From NCBI RefSeq assembly GCF_004340875.1, contig NZ_SLXQ01000001.1, positions 806,001 through 870,000 on the forward strand: a stretch of DNA of 64,000 bases, written 5' to 3'. The notes beneath the pieces are model-generated. The model did not search any database and was not told where the DNA came from. It saw only the letters and a list, made by a program, of their open reading frames with translations. This stretch comes from Tamaricihabitans halophyticus (GTDB lineage Bacteria > Actinomycetota > Actinomycetes > Mycobacteriales > Pseudonocardiaceae). The number at the start of each line of letters is the position of its first letter. Position 1 is the first letter of the stretch. A program made the translations under genes and the position numbers. Of the stretch, positions 62,068 to 64,000 are shown in pieces.

Positions 62068-63197
62068 CCAGCCCGAAGCTACAGGTCGACAAGTTGCTGG
62101 ACGACCAGGACACCAAGGTGATCGTCTGCTGCGGCTCAGGCGGGGTCGGCAAGACCACCAGCGCGGCCGCGCTGGCGCTGCGCGCGGCGGAACGGGGCAG
62201 GCAGACGGTGGTGCTGACGATCGACCCCGCCCGCAGGCTGGCGCAGGCCCTCGGGCTCAAGGAACTCGGCAACCATCCGCGACAGGTGCAGCTGCCCGAC
62301 TGGGAACCAGCAGGCGAGTTGTGGGCGATGATGCTGGATATGCGGCGCACCTTCGACGATATGGTGCTCACCCACGCGGGCAAGGAACGCGCCGAACAGC
62401 TACTCGCGAATCCCTTCTACCAGACGATTTCCACGTCGTTCTCCGGCACACAGGAGTACATGGCGATGGAGAAGCTGGGCCAGCTCGCCGCGACGGGGGA
62501 ATGGGACCTGATCGTGGTGGATACCCCGCCGAGTCGTTCCGCGCTGGATTTCCTGGACGCGCCCCAGCGGCTGTCCAGCGCCTTGGACAGCCGGCTGCTG
62601 CGGATGCTCGCGGCGCCGGCGCGCGCGAGTGGCCGGGGCATCCGCAAACTGGTCGGCACCGGATTCACCCTGTTCACGAAGGCCATCTCGACGATTCTGG
62701 GCGGCCAACTACTCACCGACGCCTCCGCGTTCATGCAGGCATTCGACAGTATGTTCGGCGGTTTTCGAGAACGCGCAGAAAAGACCGCGAAACTGCTCAG
62801 CTCGCCGGGTACCGCGTTTCTCGTGGTGGCCGCGCCGGAACCGGATGCGCTGCGCGAAGCGGGCTATTTCGTGGACCGGTTGGATGGCGAAGACATGCCG
62901 CTGGCCGGCCTGATCGTGAACCGCACGCATCCGGTGCTGGCGAAGAAACTCACCGCGAACAAGGCACTTGCCGCGGCGGAATCTCTGGAACGGGAGGATT
63001 CCGCCGCACCGTCGACGAGCGCGATGCTCCGAATCCATGCGGATCGCGTCGAGCAGGCGAATCGGGAGCAGCGGCTGCTTGCCCGGTTCACCAGGGCACA
63101 CCCGATCGTCTCGATCGCGCGGGTACCTGCGATGGCCAGGGATGTACACGATGTGGCCGGGCTGCGCGCGATCGGTGACCGGCTCGCCGGTGACTGA
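62064..63197 (+). CDS. ArsA/GET3-family ATPase, second copy (Rv3680-like)
   Basis: A 377-residue relative of the preceding protein. Its P-loop is GSGGVGKTT (24-32): the signature lysine before GGVGKT is replaced by Ser, so in a heteromer this subunit may not complete its partner's site. It contains [36 protein letters not shown] and a long helical hairpin (FREREAEK-like region around 230-250) that could bind a client. It is coupled to the first copy by a GTGA overlap. Confidence 0.92.
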   Translation: MTSPKLQVDKLLDDQDTKVIVCCGSGGVGKTTSAAALALRAAERGRQTVVLTIDPARRLAQALGLKELGNHPRQVQLPDWEPAGELWAMMLDMRRTFDDMVLTHAGKERAEQLLANPFYQTISTSFSGTQEYMAMEKLGQLAATGEWDLIVVDTPPSRSALDFLDAPQRLSSALDSRLLRMLAAPARASGRGIRKLVGTGFTLFTKAISTILGGQLLTDASAFMQAFDSMFGGFRERAEKTAKLLSSPGTAFLVVAAPEPDALREAGYFVDRLDGEDMPLAGLIVNRTHPVLAKKLTANKALAAAESLEREDSAAPSTSAMLRIHADRVEQANREQRLLARFTRAHPIVSIARVPAMARDVHDVAGLRAIGDRLAGD

Positions 63198-63230
63198 CCA
63201 GCTGGCCAGTCACCGGGATAGGAACCGGGC

Positions 63231-63551
63231 TCAGGAAACCTGCACGTGGTCCCGTCGCGCTTCGCTCAGTAGTTCCCGCCAGGAGGACACTTCGGGCCGG
63301 CGGCGCAGCACCGCGCGCCTTTCCCGCTCGGTCATGCCGCCCCACACGCCGAACTCAATTCGGTTGTCCAATGCCTCGGCGAGGCATTCGGTACGTACCG
63401 GACAGGACACGCATACGACTTTCGCTTTGCGCTGCTCAGCGCCGCGCACGAACAGCTGCTCTGGATCCTCGTCCCGGCATGCTGCTTTGACCCGCCAATC
63501 GGCCTCGGTTGCCGCACTCACCTCGACCGATTCGTCTGTACCCAGGTACAT
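63231..63551 (-). CDS. whiB4: WhiB-family regulator WhiB4
   Basis: A 106-residue iron-sulfur regulator. Four cysteines (Cys25 in AACRDEDPE, Cys47 and Cys50 in VCVSC, Cys56 in RTECL) bind a [4Fe-4S] cluster, and the GVWGG turn (68-72) plus the basic MTERERRAVLRRR helix contact sigma factor and DNA. Position between the arsA pair and ponA2 matches Rv3681c (whiB4), a redox sensor in mycobacteria. I chose the ATG at 63551; the codon before it is GTG (63554) and equally possible. Confidence 0.94.
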   Translation of the reverse strand: MYLGTDESVEVSAATEADWRVKAACRDEDPEQLFVRGAEQRKAKVVCVSCPVRTECLAEALDNRIEFGVWGGMTERERRAVLRRRPEVSSWRELLSEARRDHVQVS

Positions 63552-63876
63552 CACGCCCCCAGTTCTCTTACGCGCTCACTACCCTCCACCGGCACCTCCC
63601 CGGTACCGTGTCCGCTTTCCGCTGCCATTCCAGACCAATCGACAGCTAAGCGAACGCCTGTCGTGAGACGTTGACGGACAATAAAGGTATCTGGTTCCGA
63701 AAACAACACTGGCCGGGTGAGGTTTTCCGGGTGTTCACGGATCGCCAGACAACTAACGCCCGGATGGGCAATTGCGCGAAGATCGAATACCACCGATTGG
63801 CGCTACCTGAGTACGGCACGTAACTCATACCCTGCGGGGACCGACCCGCCCGATTCGGAACGCGTACCCTGAGTTC
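63552..63876. other. Intergenic region between whiB4 and ponA2
   Basis: 325 bp between divergent whiB4 and ponA2 with no credible gene. It presumably contains both promoters. I see no strong palindrome or hairpin. Confidence 0.5.
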
Positions 63877-64000
63877 GTGCGCGCTCGCGAAAGCTTCTTC
63901 AAACTTGCCGGCCTTTGCCTGCTCGCCGGCGTATTGGTCGCTGGCCTGATCTTCCCTGTCGCCGGCTCGATGGGCGTGTTGACCAATCAGGCGAGCGACA
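63877..64000 (+). CDS. ponA2: Penicillin-binding protein PonA2, N-terminal fragment
   Basis: Only the first 41 codons lie in the window: GTG start at 63877 and a membrane anchor (FFKLAGLCLLAGVLVAGLIF) followed by PVAGSMGVLTNQASD. This matches the start of class A penicillin-binding proteins of the PonA2 type (Rv3682), bifunctional transglycosylase/transpeptidases. The catalytic domains are beyond the right edge. The position after whiB4 is conserved and supports the call. Confidence 0.8.
   Translation, partial: MRARESFFKLAGLCLLAGVLVAGLIFPVAGSMGVLTNQASD

Overview
The window is chromosomal DNA from a high-GC actinomycete, most likely of the Pseudonocardiaceae (Amycolatopsis/Saccharomonospora-like). 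Support for this comes from the GC-rich third codon positions, the many GTG/TTG starts and short ATGA/GTGA overlaps, and the families present (XRE-DUF5753 with DUF397, WhiB, TipA-like MerR, EspG/PPE-like pair). The backbone is colinear with the Mycobacterium tuberculosis Rv3646c-Rv3682 segment: topA, an Rv3647c-like gene, a DUF1998 helicase, the Tad secretion genes, a HAD-IB phosphatase, acs, holin-X, an EphE-like hydrolase, MarP, a CoA-type NUDIX, a thioredoxin, nth, a small membrane protein, crp, an MBL hydrolase, RidA, two ArsA/GET3 ATPases, whiB4 and ponA2. No rRNA, tRNA or CRISPR array was seen.

Layout. 1-5.2 kb: an unidentified coupled gene, topA, an Rv3647c-like gene with an SOS-box-like operator, and a DinB/DUF664 protein. 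5.2-9.9 kb: accessory genes (class A beta-lactamase lipoprotein, DUF397/XRE pair, small ORFs, a transporter remnant, a PQQ-propeller membrane protein) punctuated by copies of a short repeat. 9.9-16.5 kb: a probable catabolic module (GcvT-type FAD oxidoreductase, HAD phosphatase, choline-kinase-like kinase, GntR/HutC regulator, second FAD oxidase). It carries three copies of a CGGTCTAGACC(G) palindrome, each about 30 bp upstream of a module gene or operon, and a roughly 230-bp MITE-like element. 16.5-24.4 kb: secreted and lipoprotein genes, a TipA-like MerR gene, H+-pyrophosphatase and the helicase. 24.4-30.4 kb: a primase-polymerase-like protein and the Tad cluster. 30.8-32.4 kb: two non-coding RNAs, a 6C RNA and an Ms1/MTS2823-type RNA, flanking the HAD-IB gene exactly as in mycobacteria.

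32.5-39.6 kb: a peptidoglycan/MurNAc salvage cluster (nagZ-namZ-amiE-like-murR-murQ), a rearranged version of the Bacillus subtilis mur/nag/nam locus without a visible importer or kinase. 39.6-49 kb: a Fic-like protein, acs, a small DUF6319-like protein, a POT transporter with a possible fourth GntR-type operator, nhaA, holin-X, an EphE-like hydrolase with Ala at the nucleophile position, and MarP. 49-64 kb: the redox/repair genes, crp, an MFS exporter, a second sliding-clamp-like protein, MBL and NUDIX hydrolases, an ESX-type PPE-like/EspG pair, an oxidoreductase, RidA, ArsA1/2, whiB4 and the start of ponA2.

Regulatory links inside the window: crp lies here together with two good Crp-type sites, one upstream of topA and one inside the predicted Ms1 RNA promoter. 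The GntR palindromes tie the catabolic genes into one regulon. All functional statements rest on reading motifs and gene order; no database search was run.
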